The notes below the pieces were generated by a model that was not told the origin of the DNA, did not search any database, and worked only from the letters and a program-made list of their open reading frames with translations. DNA of 37,452 nucleotides from Candidatus Thorarchaeota archaeon (GTDB lineage: Archaea; Asgardarchaeota; Thorarchaeia; Thorarchaeales; Thorarchaeaceae). The stretch lies in NCBI GenBank assembly GCA_011364905.1, contig RDNZ01000027.1, positions 1-37,452 on the forward strand, written 5' to 3'. The translations under genes were made by a program, and so were the position numbers. Below are positions 15,045 through 22,311 of this stretch, one piece after another. Position 1 is the first letter of the stretch. Each line of letters starts with the position of its first letter.

Positions 15045-16174
15045 GAGCGCTCGACCTCCTTTTTCATAAGTCGAGCCGCAAAAGCTGTCAGTACTATCCA
15101 AGTTCCTAGTAGGAATAACATGCTTGGCCAGAGACCAAGAAGCGTATCCGAGAAGAAAATGCGAGTCCAGAGACCAATTGAGTGTGTGGTTGGGATGGCA
15201 AGGAGAACAATTCTAAATGAAAGAGGTGCAAGCCCAATGGGTGCGAGTCCACCACCTGCAAGAAAGCCCACAACTGTCAGTAAAACAGATCCAAGCAGCG
15301 ATTGTTCCCTATCTCTTGCCTTCATACCTATCAATTCACCAAGAGGGGCAAGAGCCAGAATTGTAAGAAGAAGAATTCCGAAAACCAAGAGAGGGTTTCC
15401 TTTTGGGAAGACATTCAAACTCAGGGTGATGATTGGTGCTGAGATCAGCAGAACTAGGAGGGAACGGGGGATAGCTGCAATGGTTCTTCCAATTATAATG
15501 GCAAGTCTTGATGCAGGGGAATTCAGCAACTCATGGATTGCTCCAGTTTCAAACTCGGTGGCTGTCAGCATAGCTTGACTCGCAATGGTGCAAGTCATCA
15601 GAGATAAGAGAATTCCAACAGCGGCCATATACTCGAGGTTTGATGGTGTCATAGGAAGAAATAGTGTTTCATTAATTGCTACCCGAGCATTAGACTGATT
15701 GAAATCAGGAGACAGGGCGCCTTGATTGTACAAAAGCACAGCAACCTCAATTCGATGAACATAGTTCTTCACAACGTCATCATTAGCATTGTTGATGAAC
15801 AACACTACCATTCCTTTTTGTCCTGAACTTATATTCGCTCCAAATCCTTCAGGAATAAGTATGTAACCAATAAGATGTGTGGACTGATAGAGCTCTGATG
15901 CAGTTTCCAAATCGTATCGTTCAATATTGAACCAAGTGTGATTGGTTGTTGAAACCATATTCTCAATAATACCGGCCATGTCATTTGCTTCAGGAGAGAG
16001 GTCCTGAACAACTAGACCACAAGCAAAAGACTCGCCTCCACCAACAGAGGTCCACATTATTGAATAGACTAGGAGAAAAGCAAATGGGATGATGAGGCTA
16101 GGAGCGAGGAATCTAGGATCTCGCTTGGCTTGCTTCAAATCTTTCTTTACGATGGCTGCAATCTCACGTAGCAT
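15041..16174 (-). CDS. ABC-2 type transporter permease (first subunit)
   Basis: 377 aa. It begins MLREIAAIVKKDLKQAKRDP, the usual cytosolic amphipathic start of ABC-2 permeases, then one helix, a large external domain (about 45-180) and five helices in the second half (IAIPTTHSIGLWTRIF is the usual late loop). GAGG sits just before the ATG, and the gene starts 1 nt after the ATPase stop. It is paralogous in plan to the next permease. Confidence 0.9.
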   Translation of the reverse strand: MLREIAAIVKKDLKQAKRDPRFLAPSLIIPFAFLLVYSIMWTSVGGGESFACGLVVQDLSPEANDMAGIIENMVSTTNHTWFNIERYDLETASELYQSTHLIGYILIPEGFGANISSGQKGMVVLFINNANDDVVKNYVHRIEVAVLLYNQGALSPDFNQSNARVAINETLFLPMTPSNLEYMAAVGILLSLMTCTIASQAMLTATEFETGAIHELLNSPASRLAIIIGRTIAAIPRSLLVLLISAPIITLSLNVFPKGNPLLVFGILLLTILALAPLGELIGMKARDREQSLLGSVLLTVVGFLAGGGLAPIGLAPLSFRIVLLAIPTTHSIGLWTRIFFSDTLLGLWPSMLFLLGTWIVLTAFAARLMKKEVERS

Positions 16175-16175
16175 G

Positions 16176-17147
16176 TCAATCCCTCAAGGTCGAGCCTGTG
16201 ATAGCTAAAAACACGTCACCAAGCGATGGTTCTCTCATGGAAGCCTGCTTCACGACGAGATCATTTTCAGAAAGTCGGTTAATCACGAGTGGCAAGTCAG
16301 AAGGGCCAGCCTGACTTCGAATCCAAGCTGTACGGGGACCTCCATTTAATGGTTCAGAAACTTTCTCGACATCTAGTTTGATTTTTTCTGTCAGCCATTC
16401 CGATCCGTGAGCAGATTCCAGTCCTTCAATCAAAACCTCGATTAAATAGTCTCCAATATATTCACGTTTCAAATCAACGGGTGATCCTGTTGCAACAAGC
16501 CTACCATTATCAATCACGATAACTCTGTCAGCCAATGCCTCAGCCTCATCCATATAGTTTGTACAAAAGAGCACTGTGCGACCCTCCTTCTTCATTTTCC
16601 GCACCTGATTCCAAATCAGGTTTCGACTCTGAACATCAACGCCAAGAGACATCTCATCTAAGATTAGAAGTTTTGAATCGTGAAGTATAGACCGCACTAG
16701 AGCAAGCCGTCGCTTCATCCCTCCAGAGTATGTCTTCACAAGGTCATCCTTTCGATGAGTGAGTCCAGCTAACTCAAGCATCTTTTTGATGCGCTCGCTC
16801 ACCTCGGATTTTGAAACTCCATACAGCTCTGCATGATACTCTAGCGATTCATACGCTGTCAAATCCTGATAGAGTGCTGTTTCCTGAGGCATGAATCCAA
16901 TGAGTCTTCGCACTGCATCAAGACTCTGTGACACTTCTTGTCCTGCAACCCTCACACTGCCTGATGTCGGTCTCAGAATACCTGTGATTAGTTTCACAGT
17001 GGTGGACTTCCCAGCTCCATTAGGTCCTAGAAGACCAACAATCTCTCCCTCTCCGACAGAAAAAGAGAGACCTTCCAACGCCTTATGACCGCCCCTGTAG
17101 ATGTGTGTGAGATTCGACACTTCGACTATTGAGGCCAGTTGATTCAC
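16176..17147 (-). CDS. ABC transporter ATP-binding protein
   Basis: 323 aa from GTG 17147. Walker A GLLGPNGAGKSTTVKL, Q-loop MPQETALYQDLTA, signature YSGGMKRRLALVRS (a degenerate form of LSGGQ), Walker B LLILDEMSLGVD, and the H-loop region with NYMDEAEALADRV, where the switch position holds Asn instead of His. The C-terminal 90 residues are the regulatory extension common in exporter ATPases. It energises the two permeases downstream. GGGTGA followed 6 nt later by CTG (17138, giving LASIVEVSNLTH) suggests CTG could be used instead of the GTG, which lies inside that SD. Confidence 0.92.
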   Translation of the reverse strand: MNQLASIVEVSNLTHIYRGGHKALEGLSFSVGEGEIVGLLGPNGAGKSTTVKLITGILRPTSGSVRVAGQEVSQSLDAVRRLIGFMPQETALYQDLTAYESLEYHAELYGVSKSEVSERIKKMLELAGLTHRKDDLVKTYSGGMKRRLALVRSILHDSKLLILDEMSLGVDVQSRNLIWNQVRKMKKEGRTVLFCTNYMDEAEALADRVIVIDNGRLVATGSPVDLKREYIGDYLIEVLIEGLESAHGSEWLTEKIKLDVEKVSEPLNGGPRTAWIRSQAGPSDLPLVINRLSENDLVVKQASMREPSLGDVFLAITGSTLRD

Positions 17148-17244
17148 CCAAGTACTAATAGCTATTCTACAACATAGATTTGTTGTCACGAGAGGAGTAA
17201 CAACACATACTTCTTTATGACGACATGTCTGAATCTAGTTCATT

Positions 17245-17520
17245 ATGTCGCTGGAGTTCCTGACCCGTCCAGATGTGAGATCCATCCTGTTCGAGCTGAT
17301 GTGGGGAGACAGGTTTGAAAAGGACTTAGAAACCAGGAAGGCATCTGGCATGGAGTTCAAGGAAATAAGGGACCGGCTTCTCCAGGGAGATATAGTCTAT
17401 CAATTTTCAGGCGAGAATGGGTCGCCGTATCTTTCGCTAACTGACAAAGGTGTCGCAATCGTCAACAAGCTCTATGAGGTTGAGAGAATACTCGAAGGAG
17501 AAGATATCGACACAGATTAG
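17245..17520 (+). CDS. Small winged-helix protein, possible regulator
   Basis: 91 aa. The C-terminal half, SPYLSLTDKGVAIVNKLYEV, matches the wing-and-last-helix pattern of archaeal winged-helix regulators, and the first half has the expected helices (DVRSILFELMWGDRF, MEFKEIRDRLLQG). It is divergent from the ABC exporter operon, with the start regions about 98 nt apart, which would suit a local regulator; that role is inferred from position only. Confidence 0.65.
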   Translation: MSLEFLTRPDVRSILFELMWGDRFEKDLETRKASGMEFKEIRDRLLQGDIVYQFSGENGSPYLSLTDKGVAIVNKLYEVERILEGEDIDTD

Positions 17521-17593
17521 TCAAAACCTGTCACTCCTAAAGTGACAAGAGGTTTAAAGTTCCATTGTGCATACATGTAACCTTGGAACTGAA

Positions 17594-18424
17594 ATGGCTC
17601 AAGATACGATTGTTGCAAACCTTACTAGTCTTGGTTTGACCAAAAACGAGGCGAAGGCGTACCATTCACTTGTCAGGATTGGAAGATCCTCAGCTAGGGT
17701 TATTGCGGAGGACGCCGAGATTCCAAGAAGCAAAGTGTATGAAACACTTGCTCTTCTGGAGAAACGGGGCATCATCAAGAAAGTTTCAGGGAGCGACCCA
17801 ACACTCTTTGATCCAGCTCCGGTAGATGCCGCTTTAGACCATCTTGAGGAGAAGGTCAGGAGTTCAGCGACAAGTGCTAGGAAAGCACTGAAAGGACTTC
17901 AGACGCTAAGAGGAACAGAGGCCAAGGAGTTTGCGTGGGCAGTACAGGGTATGGAGCAGGTCATCATGGGCCTGCGAACAGCCATCGAAAGCGCTCATGA
18001 GTATGTATACATCGCATCAGCATCTCCCATCCTCTTAAGCCATCTTCGAGAAGCATTCAGTGCAGCAAAGAGTCGCAATGTCAAAATCCAGTTGTTCACT
18101 ACTACACCTGGCTCGAAAGAAATCCCTGGTCTTGAGCACTATCTCGACCTGACTGTTGCTATGCCCAGCAAAGACCTTTTGATAGAGAGGTTCAAAGAGC
18201 TTTTCCAAGCACCAATGTTGCCTAAAGAAGAATGGGCCCCAGACAGAATGCTGATCATGAATGTGGACGGACGGGAGAGTATAGGTGTTTTTCTGCCAGG
18301 AGATGATGCCTCACAACCGTGGGCGTTGCACATCAGAAGCCGTCTTGTCGTATTGATACAGTGGCAGGTGGTAAAAACGGTTATTTCAAGTGTGGAAGCG
18401 CTAATTCAAAATGGAGAGTTATAG
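17594..18424 (+). CDS. TrmB-family transcriptional regulator
   Basis: 276 aa from ATG 17594. N-terminal winged helix: ANLTSLGLTKNEAKAYHSLV, ARVIAEDAEIPRSKVYETLA (recognition helix) and LLEKRGIIKKV, followed by a coiled linker and the TrmB sensor domain of the phospholipase-D-like fold (YVYIASASPILLSHL). Relatives sense sugars or other small molecules and control uptake genes. TTTAAAG near 17553 fits a TATA box with a short leader. The frame is open to an earlier ATG (17567), but HTCNLGTE is not family-like. Confidence 0.88.
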   Translation: MAQDTIVANLTSLGLTKNEAKAYHSLVRIGRSSARVIAEDAEIPRSKVYETLALLEKRGIIKKVSGSDPTLFDPAPVDAALDHLEEKVRSSATSARKALKGLQTLRGTEAKEFAWAVQGMEQVIMGLRTAIESAHEYVYIASASPILLSHLREAFSAAKSRNVKIQLFTTTPGSKEIPGLEHYLDLTVAMPSKDLLIERFKELFQAPMLPKEEWAPDRMLIMNVDGRESIGVFLPGDDASQPWALHIRSRLVVLIQWQVVKTVISSVEALIQNGEL

Positions 18425-18493
18425 GTCAACATATCCTATAACTTTCGAAAACCCATTTCGATTCATATTTTAGCCGATGCTGAAAGGAGGTCA

Positions 18494-19315
18494 TTGAGTA
18501 GAGTTATGAACGAACCTCATCTAAATGCCCTCAAATGCTCGAAATGTGGCAAGAAACTCCTTTTCAATGGTGCTTTTGGCGCTCAATCTGAAGTTGAGGA
18601 GGGAGAGATTGTGTGTGAAAGGGGGCACATCTGGTCCATAAACGATGGTATCCCTTCGCTTGTTCATCCCCCAATTAATGAGAAGGATGCAAAGTGGATA
18701 GCTGAATATGATGAGATGGCTGATAACTATGACGAACTAGTGAAACAGTACGACGAGTGGCTTGGTGTCGATATGATGAAGGAGCGTGAGAACTTCTCGC
18801 ACTTCGTTCCAAATGAAGGCCCTGTAAACATCATCGATGTCAGCATTGGCACGGGAGCTAACTTCATAGCTTTACAAAACCAGTTCAAGAATCAGATGAG
18901 TAGATTCAATCTTCACGGAATGGATCTCTCCACTGGGATGTTGAAGGTATCCAAAGCCAAGTTCATCGAGAATAAACTATCAGTCAGTCTGACTCACGGG
19001 AGCGTGTACAACATTCCTTACCAGACGTCTTTCTTTGACATCGTCGTACACTCCGGAGGATTGAACACATTCTCAGACATCCCAGGGGCACTCAATGAAA
19101 TGCTTAGGATCACCCATTCGGGGGGCACCATCATTGTGGTGGATGAGGGTCTCTCGCCAAGAAAGAGGGAAACGGAAGAGGGAAAAGAAATCATGAAAGC
19201 AAACACGCTCTTTGCAGCAAGGCCTCCGCTGAAACATATTCCCGTCGGTGCAAAAGATGTTGAAGTCACATATGTGATGAATGAGACCTTCTATCAGATA
19301 GTCTTCAAAAAATGA
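18494..19315 (+). CDS. Class I SAM-dependent methyltransferase with N-terminal zinc ribbon
   Basis: 273 aa. An N-terminal zinc ribbon has CSKCG then C-x-x-GH (VCERGHIWSINDGIPSL), a plan shared with RlmA-type and Trm112-like modules. The methyltransferase domain follows: motif I VNIIDVSIGTGANFI, acidic ribose-binding HGMDLSTGML, SVYNIPYQTSFFDIVVHSG and the late block EMLRITHSGGTIIVVDE. RlmA relatives methylate 23S rRNA guanine, but the substrate here is unknown. AGGAGGT sits close to the TTG at 18494 (spacing only 2-4 nt); ATG 18506 is the alternative start. Confidence 0.85.
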   Translation: MSRVMNEPHLNALKCSKCGKKLLFNGAFGAQSEVEEGEIVCERGHIWSINDGIPSLVHPPINEKDAKWIAEYDEMADNYDELVKQYDEWLGVDMMKERENFSHFVPNEGPVNIIDVSIGTGANFIALQNQFKNQMSRFNLHGMDLSTGMLKVSKAKFIENKLSVSLTHGSVYNIPYQTSFFDIVVHSGGLNTFSDIPGALNEMLRITHSGGTIIVVDEGLSPRKRETEEGKEIMKANTLFAARPPLKHIPVGAKDVEVTYVMNETFYQIVFKK

Positions 19316-19322
19316 CTACAGT

Positions 19323-19487
19323 TCAACAGACAAGTTTCCAAGAAAGACTCGGTCTGGTGTTAGACTGAATAAACTGAATTTGCGGGTCCGAAATAACCTG
19401 ACTGTTGAATATAGAAATCGTAATGGCAAACAGAACAATTTGGGTAAGAAGAATGATCGCAGTTGCCGAACCTGTCCGTTTAGGCAA
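19323..19487 (-). CDS. Candidate small single-helix membrane protein
   Basis: From TTG 19487 a 54-aa frame encodes PKRTGSATAIILLTQIVLF and further hydrophobic residues, then a polar tail (ISDPQIQFIQSNTRPS). The same frame runs upstream to 19554 without a usable start and there reads SKKCSCGKPPEHFPFFRD, which looks like a zinc knuckle followed by a basic patch. This could be the second half of the ORF at 19525 after a frameshift, a separate small protein, or chance. Confidence 0.3.
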   Translation of the reverse strand: MPKRTGSATAIILLTQIVLFAITISIFNSQVISDPQIQFIQSNTRPSLSWKLVC

Positions 19488-19524
19488 AGGGTAGCGGGAA
19501 CTATCGCGAAAAAAAGGGAAATGC

Positions 19525-19638
19525 TCAGGTGGCTTCCCACATGAGCACTTCTTCGACTGTTACATCACATTTCTGTGAAGCGCTCACTGGACTATTTTCT
19601 TTCAGGCTAGAGCCACTTGTGTCGTATTCTTGTGACAT
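19525..19638 (-). CDS. Tiny ORF C of the small-peptide cluster (37 aa)
   Basis: The ATG lies 6 nt after the stop of ORF B and is preceded by AGGT in the end of that gene. The product begins MSQEYDTSG, echoing MAQENTHKK of ORF B, and ends CDVTVEEVLMWEAT. It lacks the C-terminal Tyr/Arg motif of A and B. The overlapping frame downstream encodes a possible zinc knuckle and membrane helix, so the true product may be longer after a frameshift. Confidence 0.4.
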   Translation of the reverse strand: MSQEYDTSGSSLKENSPVSASQKCDVTVEEVLMWEAT

Positions 19639-19644
19639 TGTGAT

Positions 19645-19731
19645 CTACCTGTAAGTGTATGCGTAGGCGATAGCCTCAGTCGAGATCTGCCTTTTAGGCG
19701 TGAACTTCTTGTGTGTGTTTTCTTGTGCCAT
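19645..19731 (-). CDS. Tiny ORF B of the small-peptide cluster (28 aa)
   Basis: Starts at ATG behind a perfect SD (GGAGGT, 8-nt spacing) that is formed by the last Arg codons and stop of ORF A. The peptide is basic in the middle (HKKFTPKRQ) and ends ISTEAIAYAYTYR. Its last 12 residues align without gaps to the end of ORF A (TTDAIGYAFIYR): 7 identities and 5 conservative changes. No signal peptide or membrane helix. Family not recognised. Confidence 0.6.
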   Translation of the reverse strand: MAQENTHKKFTPKRQISTEAIAYAYTYR

Positions 19732-19737
19732 GATTGT

Positions 19738-19845
19738 TTACCTCCTATAGATGAACGCGTACCCGATTGCATCAGTTGTGTAGACCTTTGCAATCTTGTT
19801 TTCCAACGTCTCTCGCTTGTTTGTCGTCAGATTCATGCGATACAT
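19738..19845 (-). CDS. Tiny ORF A of the small-peptide cluster (35 aa)
   Basis: The first gene of the cluster. ATG 19845 is preceded by GTGAT with 5-nt spacing and a TATA box at 19878-19887 placing transcription start about 12 nt upstream. The product begins MYRMNLTTNKRE and ends VYTTDAIGYAFIYRR. The final AGG AGG TAA doubles as the SD of ORF B, so translation is probably coupled. An internal ATG at 19836 would give 32 aa. Confidence 0.6.
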   Translation of the reverse strand: MYRMNLTTNKRETLENKIAKVYTTDAIGYAFIYRR

Positions 19846-19877
19846 TGCTTATCACTATACGTACACACACCAAATTT

Positions 19878-19887
19878 GTATATAAGG
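19878..19887 (-). promoter_or_regulatory. TATA box of the small-peptide cluster
   Basis: CCTTATATAC on the minus strand, preceded by a purine-rich stretch. It lies about 38 nt upstream of ATG 19845, which fits a short leader with an SD. Confidence 0.6.
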
Positions 19888-20008
19888 TTTGTCGAACCAA
19901 CTGTTTCGTTTTTTTACGTTCATGTTATGCACTATTATTGCACTAATGGACCAAAAAGCGATTCATTACAAACTTTTCAATACATAATGGTTCGCCATCA
20001 CCAGCAAA

Positions 20009-20017
20009 TTTAAATAA
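20009..20017 (+). promoter_or_regulatory. TATA box of the HTH regulator gene
   Basis: TTTAAATAA lies 78 nt upstream of ATG 20095. Transcription from about 20040 would leave a leader of roughly 55 nt that contains the inverted repeat at 20044-20065. Confidence 0.45.
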
Positions 20018-20043
20018 TTAGTTTGTTCAAGAGAATTTAGATT

Positions 20044-20065
20044 AGGAGCGTTTTAACACGCTTCT
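20044..20065. repeat. Inverted repeat in the regulator leader
   Basis: AGGAGCGT, loop TTTAAC, ACGCTTCT gives 8 pairs including one G-T. It falls right after the expected transcription start of the HTH gene, a place suited to an autoregulatory operator, or to an mRNA hairpin. Confidence 0.45.
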
Positions 20066-20094
20066 GATGGATTTGAAATTTCAAAATCCATAAG

Positions 20095-20928
20095 ATGAAT
20101 ACACGGACGATTCCAAGGCTAAGCGAGTCGCTTGATGAATCGACGGGTCAAAATGCATTGGTGAGCAGTAATATGGGCGATGACTATGCAACAACTGAGA
20201 TTACAGACAGCCTAGAAGGAATTGTCTTAACGAAAGAGGGGGAAACCCCCCAGAAAGAACTTGTTTTTGTGACGAGTGACGAGAGAGCCGAGGTTCTTGA
20301 TGAGCCAGTCCGATACAACATTCTACAGACACTACGAAAAGGCATAGAAGACACTGTGACGACCAAAACGGTGGACGCAGACACGGGAGACACGATTATT
20401 CGACAGAGAGTCGTCACGCGCGATGCGCTTTCGGTCGTAGAGATCGTGAAAATGTCGCCAAAATGTTGTACCGAGGGCGAGGAAATCACTAAGAATCAGG
20501 TATATCATCACTTGCCAAAGCTCATAGAGCATGGTTATGTTATCAAATATGGTACAACAACCACAGGTAAACGGAGCACCGACTATTATCGACGCACAGC
20601 CAAGGGGTTCATGCTAACTACTGGGGCTTGGGGAACTGAAGAGAAGCGAATCCGAGAGAAACTTGAAGGATTCACTGACAAGATGCTTGAAACCTTCAAC
20701 CTGAAAATCTCTAAAGAGAAACGTGAAGAGCTTGTGAATCTGAGTGTAAAACGGGCCCAGATGCAGCACAGATGGAGAACCAAGATTGCAGAGATGGTGA
20801 ATCTGGACATCGCAACCAAAGAAACCCTTGCTATGTATGAGATGCTTTTGGACTACTATTCTGTGGGCTTTGAGGAGTACATGGATACGATTCAGAGAAT
20901 TAGAGAGATCCTCTTCCCAGAAAGTTGA
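20095..20928 (+). CDS. ArsR-like winged-helix transcriptional regulator
   Basis: 277 aa. After a 65-residue acidic, low-complexity leader comes a winged-helix domain: EVLDEPVRYNILQTLRKG, LSVVEIVKM, recognition helix EITKNQVYHHLPKLIEHG and wing VIKYGTTTTGKRSTDYYRRT. A long helical C-terminal part (about 175-277) probably dimerises. The HTH has a disordered-looking insert (VTTKTVDADTGDTIIRQR) between helices 1 and 2. It is divergent from the small-peptide cluster and is the obvious candidate to control it. No ligand-binding Cys pair like that of metal sensors is clear, apart from a CC at KCCTEGE. Confidence 0.8.
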   Translation: MNTRTIPRLSESLDESTGQNALVSSNMGDDYATTEITDSLEGIVLTKEGETPQKELVFVTSDERAEVLDEPVRYNILQTLRKGIEDTVTTKTVDADTGDTIIRQRVVTRDALSVVEIVKMSPKCCTEGEEITKNQVYHHLPKLIEHGYVIKYGTTTTGKRSTDYYRRTAKGFMLTTGAWGTEEKRIREKLEGFTDKMLETFNLKISKEKREELVNLSVKRAQMQHRWRTKIAEMVNLDIATKETLAMYEMLLDYYSVGFEEYMDTIQRIREILFPES

Positions 20929-20955
20929 GTTATGAGGAAACAGTTGGTAGAGAAA

Positions 20956-21330
20956 CTAGATGTGCCCACGCAGCTGAATAGCCGTCTTCTTGATGTCTAT
21001 AAGAGCCAGTTCAGGGACTGCGGAGGGGGCGGCAAATGCGATGGCCCAACTGTCTTCATCGATGAGCACAAGAATGAGGTGACCTTTGGCATCGTCCGCA
21101 GTTGCGATGTAGGCGTCCTTTGAAGAGAAAACACGACGATATGTTACACCTCCTGTAGTCAGTTTCGAGGCGTCTTTATCAGCTGCTTTGAGAATCCCAT
21201 CTATTTCATCCACAAGATTCCAGTTATCGGTCTGCCAGATAACAGCTCCTTCTTTGGCCACCGCAAAGGCGTGTATCTTTGGATTGCTCGCGAAGAGGAG
21301 ATTCCATTCATGACCGATTACTAAAGCCAA
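20956..21330 (-). CDS. Profilin-like protein, second copy
   Basis: About 124 aa from TTG 21330. It aligns along its length with the upstream copy: HAFAVAKEGAVIWQTDNWNL, the strand GVTYRRVFSSKDAYIAT, GHLILVLID and a final helix ending LRGHI. Profilins bind actin and tune filament assembly; in eukaryotes the same order is VWA-type strand, KY strand, G-G-V-x-I-x-K turn and C-terminal helix. The TTG is supported by GGTGAT at 21337-21342 (6-nt spacing) and by matching the length of the other copy. The frame is open to 21510, with a GTG at 21402. Confidence 0.7.
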   Translation of the reverse strand: MALVIGHEWNLLFASNPKIHAFAVAKEGAVIWQTDNWNLVDEIDGILKAADKDASKLTTGGVTYRRVFSSKDAYIATADDAKGHLILVLIDEDSWAIAFAAPSAVPELALIDIKKTAIQLRGHI

Positions 21331-21336
21331 AATACA

Positions 21337-21342
21337 ATCACC
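21337..21342 (-). promoter_or_regulatory. SD site that fixes the TTG start of the second profilin-like gene
   Basis: Minus-strand GGTGAT is an exact match to the archaeal anti-SD and lies 6 nt before TTG 21330, in the middle of a longer open frame. Confidence 0.55.
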
Positions 21343-21416
21343 ATATCTATACTGAAATGTATTAGGGGATGACTCTGTTGAAGCTGACCCCCCATTAAAC
21401 ACTTTGTCAGAATGTT

Positions 21417-21803
21417 CTAGATCTTGCCTCTGAGTGTCTTTGCTGCTCTGTCGACATCGACATAGACACCATCTGGTTGCGCTTGTGCGTCTGCCCATGC
21501 CACAACCCATCTATCACTTGTAGTGTCAATCTTTGTAAGAATCAGTATCCCGTTTCCTTGGACATTTCGAGCAACAAGGCTTTCAGGGGTAGACCTCATC
21601 GTGGAATATTTCACCTGATTCTGAATAATGCTGGCTGCTCGAGACTTCACTGCAGACATCAAGTTCTTAGCATCAGCGGTCAAATCCCAATTGTTGCTCT
21701 GCCAAAGGACCTGTCCGGACTCGGATATCACACCAAAGGCTTGGACCATATTTCCTGAACTGTTGTATGCTTGCGTATATGCATCCATTACCGGATCGCT
21801 CAT
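21417..21803 (-). CDS. Profilin-like protein, first copy
   Basis: 128 aa behind GGGGTGA. Key stretches: QAFGVISESGQVLWQSNNWD, then IIQNQVKYSTMRSTPESLVA, NVQGNGILILTKID, WVVAWADAQ and a C-terminal helix DVDRAAKTLRGKI. This order and the G-x-V-W-x-x-S, KY and G-x-x-I-x-K positions match eukaryotic and Asgard profilins. Roadblock/LC7 domains share size and fold class but lack the paired Trp and the KY strand. Expected partner is an archaeal actin, encoded elsewhere. The two copies are adjacent and probably co-transcribed. Confidence 0.75.
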   Translation of the reverse strand: MSDPVMDAYTQAYNSSGNMVQAFGVISESGQVLWQSNNWDLTADAKNLMSAVKSRAASIIQNQVKYSTMRSTPESLVARNVQGNGILILTKIDTTSDRWVVAWADAQAQPDGVYVDVDRAAKTLRGKI

Positions 21804-21930
21804 CGTAATTCACCCCGTACTATCTACGGCCTATAACACTCGGGGCAGCCTCTCCAAATAAACAAATCCTTGACGGCCTTGGAACGGTTTCATTAAACAG
21901 ACTCATATGGTTAAACGTTCTGGGAGCCTC

Positions 21931-22230
21931 ATGACCAAAGCGATTTGGGAGACCGCGAGAGGAACATTACTTCGTGTGCTCGTCCGTCCCAACTCAAAGG
22001 CGAGAAACCTAATCGCAGAAATCACTCCAGAGGCAATTCACATCAATTTGAGGGGTCCTGCAAGAGATGGGAAAGCCAACGTTGAATTGTTGAAGAGACT
22101 GTCAAAGAGGCTCGGGCTCTCCACAGCTGACATCAGCATTGTCGCAGGACATCGGTCAAGAGAGAAGACCTTACTAATTGTCGGAGTTGATCAGGACGAC
22201 TTGTCAAAGAGGCTCGCGACTATGACATAA
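21931..22230 (+). CDS. DUF167 / YggU-family protein
   Basis: 99 aa from ATG 21931. Shows the whole family pattern: LRVLVRPNSKARNLIAEI, IHINLRGPARDGKANVELL, LSKRLGLSTADISIVAGHRSREKTLLI. Function is unknown across the family; it is a small alpha/beta protein present in all domains of life. GGGAG just upstream supports 21931; the earlier ATG at 21907 sits too close to an ATTAAAC TATA-like box. Confidence 0.9.
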   Translation: MTKAIWETARGTLLRVLVRPNSKARNLIAEITPEAIHINLRGPARDGKANVELLKRLSKRLGLSTADISIVAGHRSREKTLLIVGVDQDDLSKRLATMT

Positions 22231-22311
22231 CCAGTTAAATAGTGGACTAGGCTCGACTCTTTTTCTAAAGAAGAATTAGCTTGGGCTACCAACAACCAGG
22301 AGATAGCACCT

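Noticed and set aside
19316..19540. 74-aa minus-strand ORF
   Set aside because: Phe/Leu/Arg-rich composition without a start signal; the neighbouring frame with the zinc-knuckle-like sequence is more protein-like.
20956..21510. Long 184-aa version of the second profilin-like protein
   Set aside because: The first 60 residues overlap the end of the other copy in a different frame and are Cys/Arg-rich; the SD and alignment support a start at 21330.
21417..21803. Roadblock/LC7 assignment for the profilin-like proteins
   Set aside because: Size and fold class are close, but the paired Trp, KY strand and C-terminal helix fit profilin better; it stays the main alternative.
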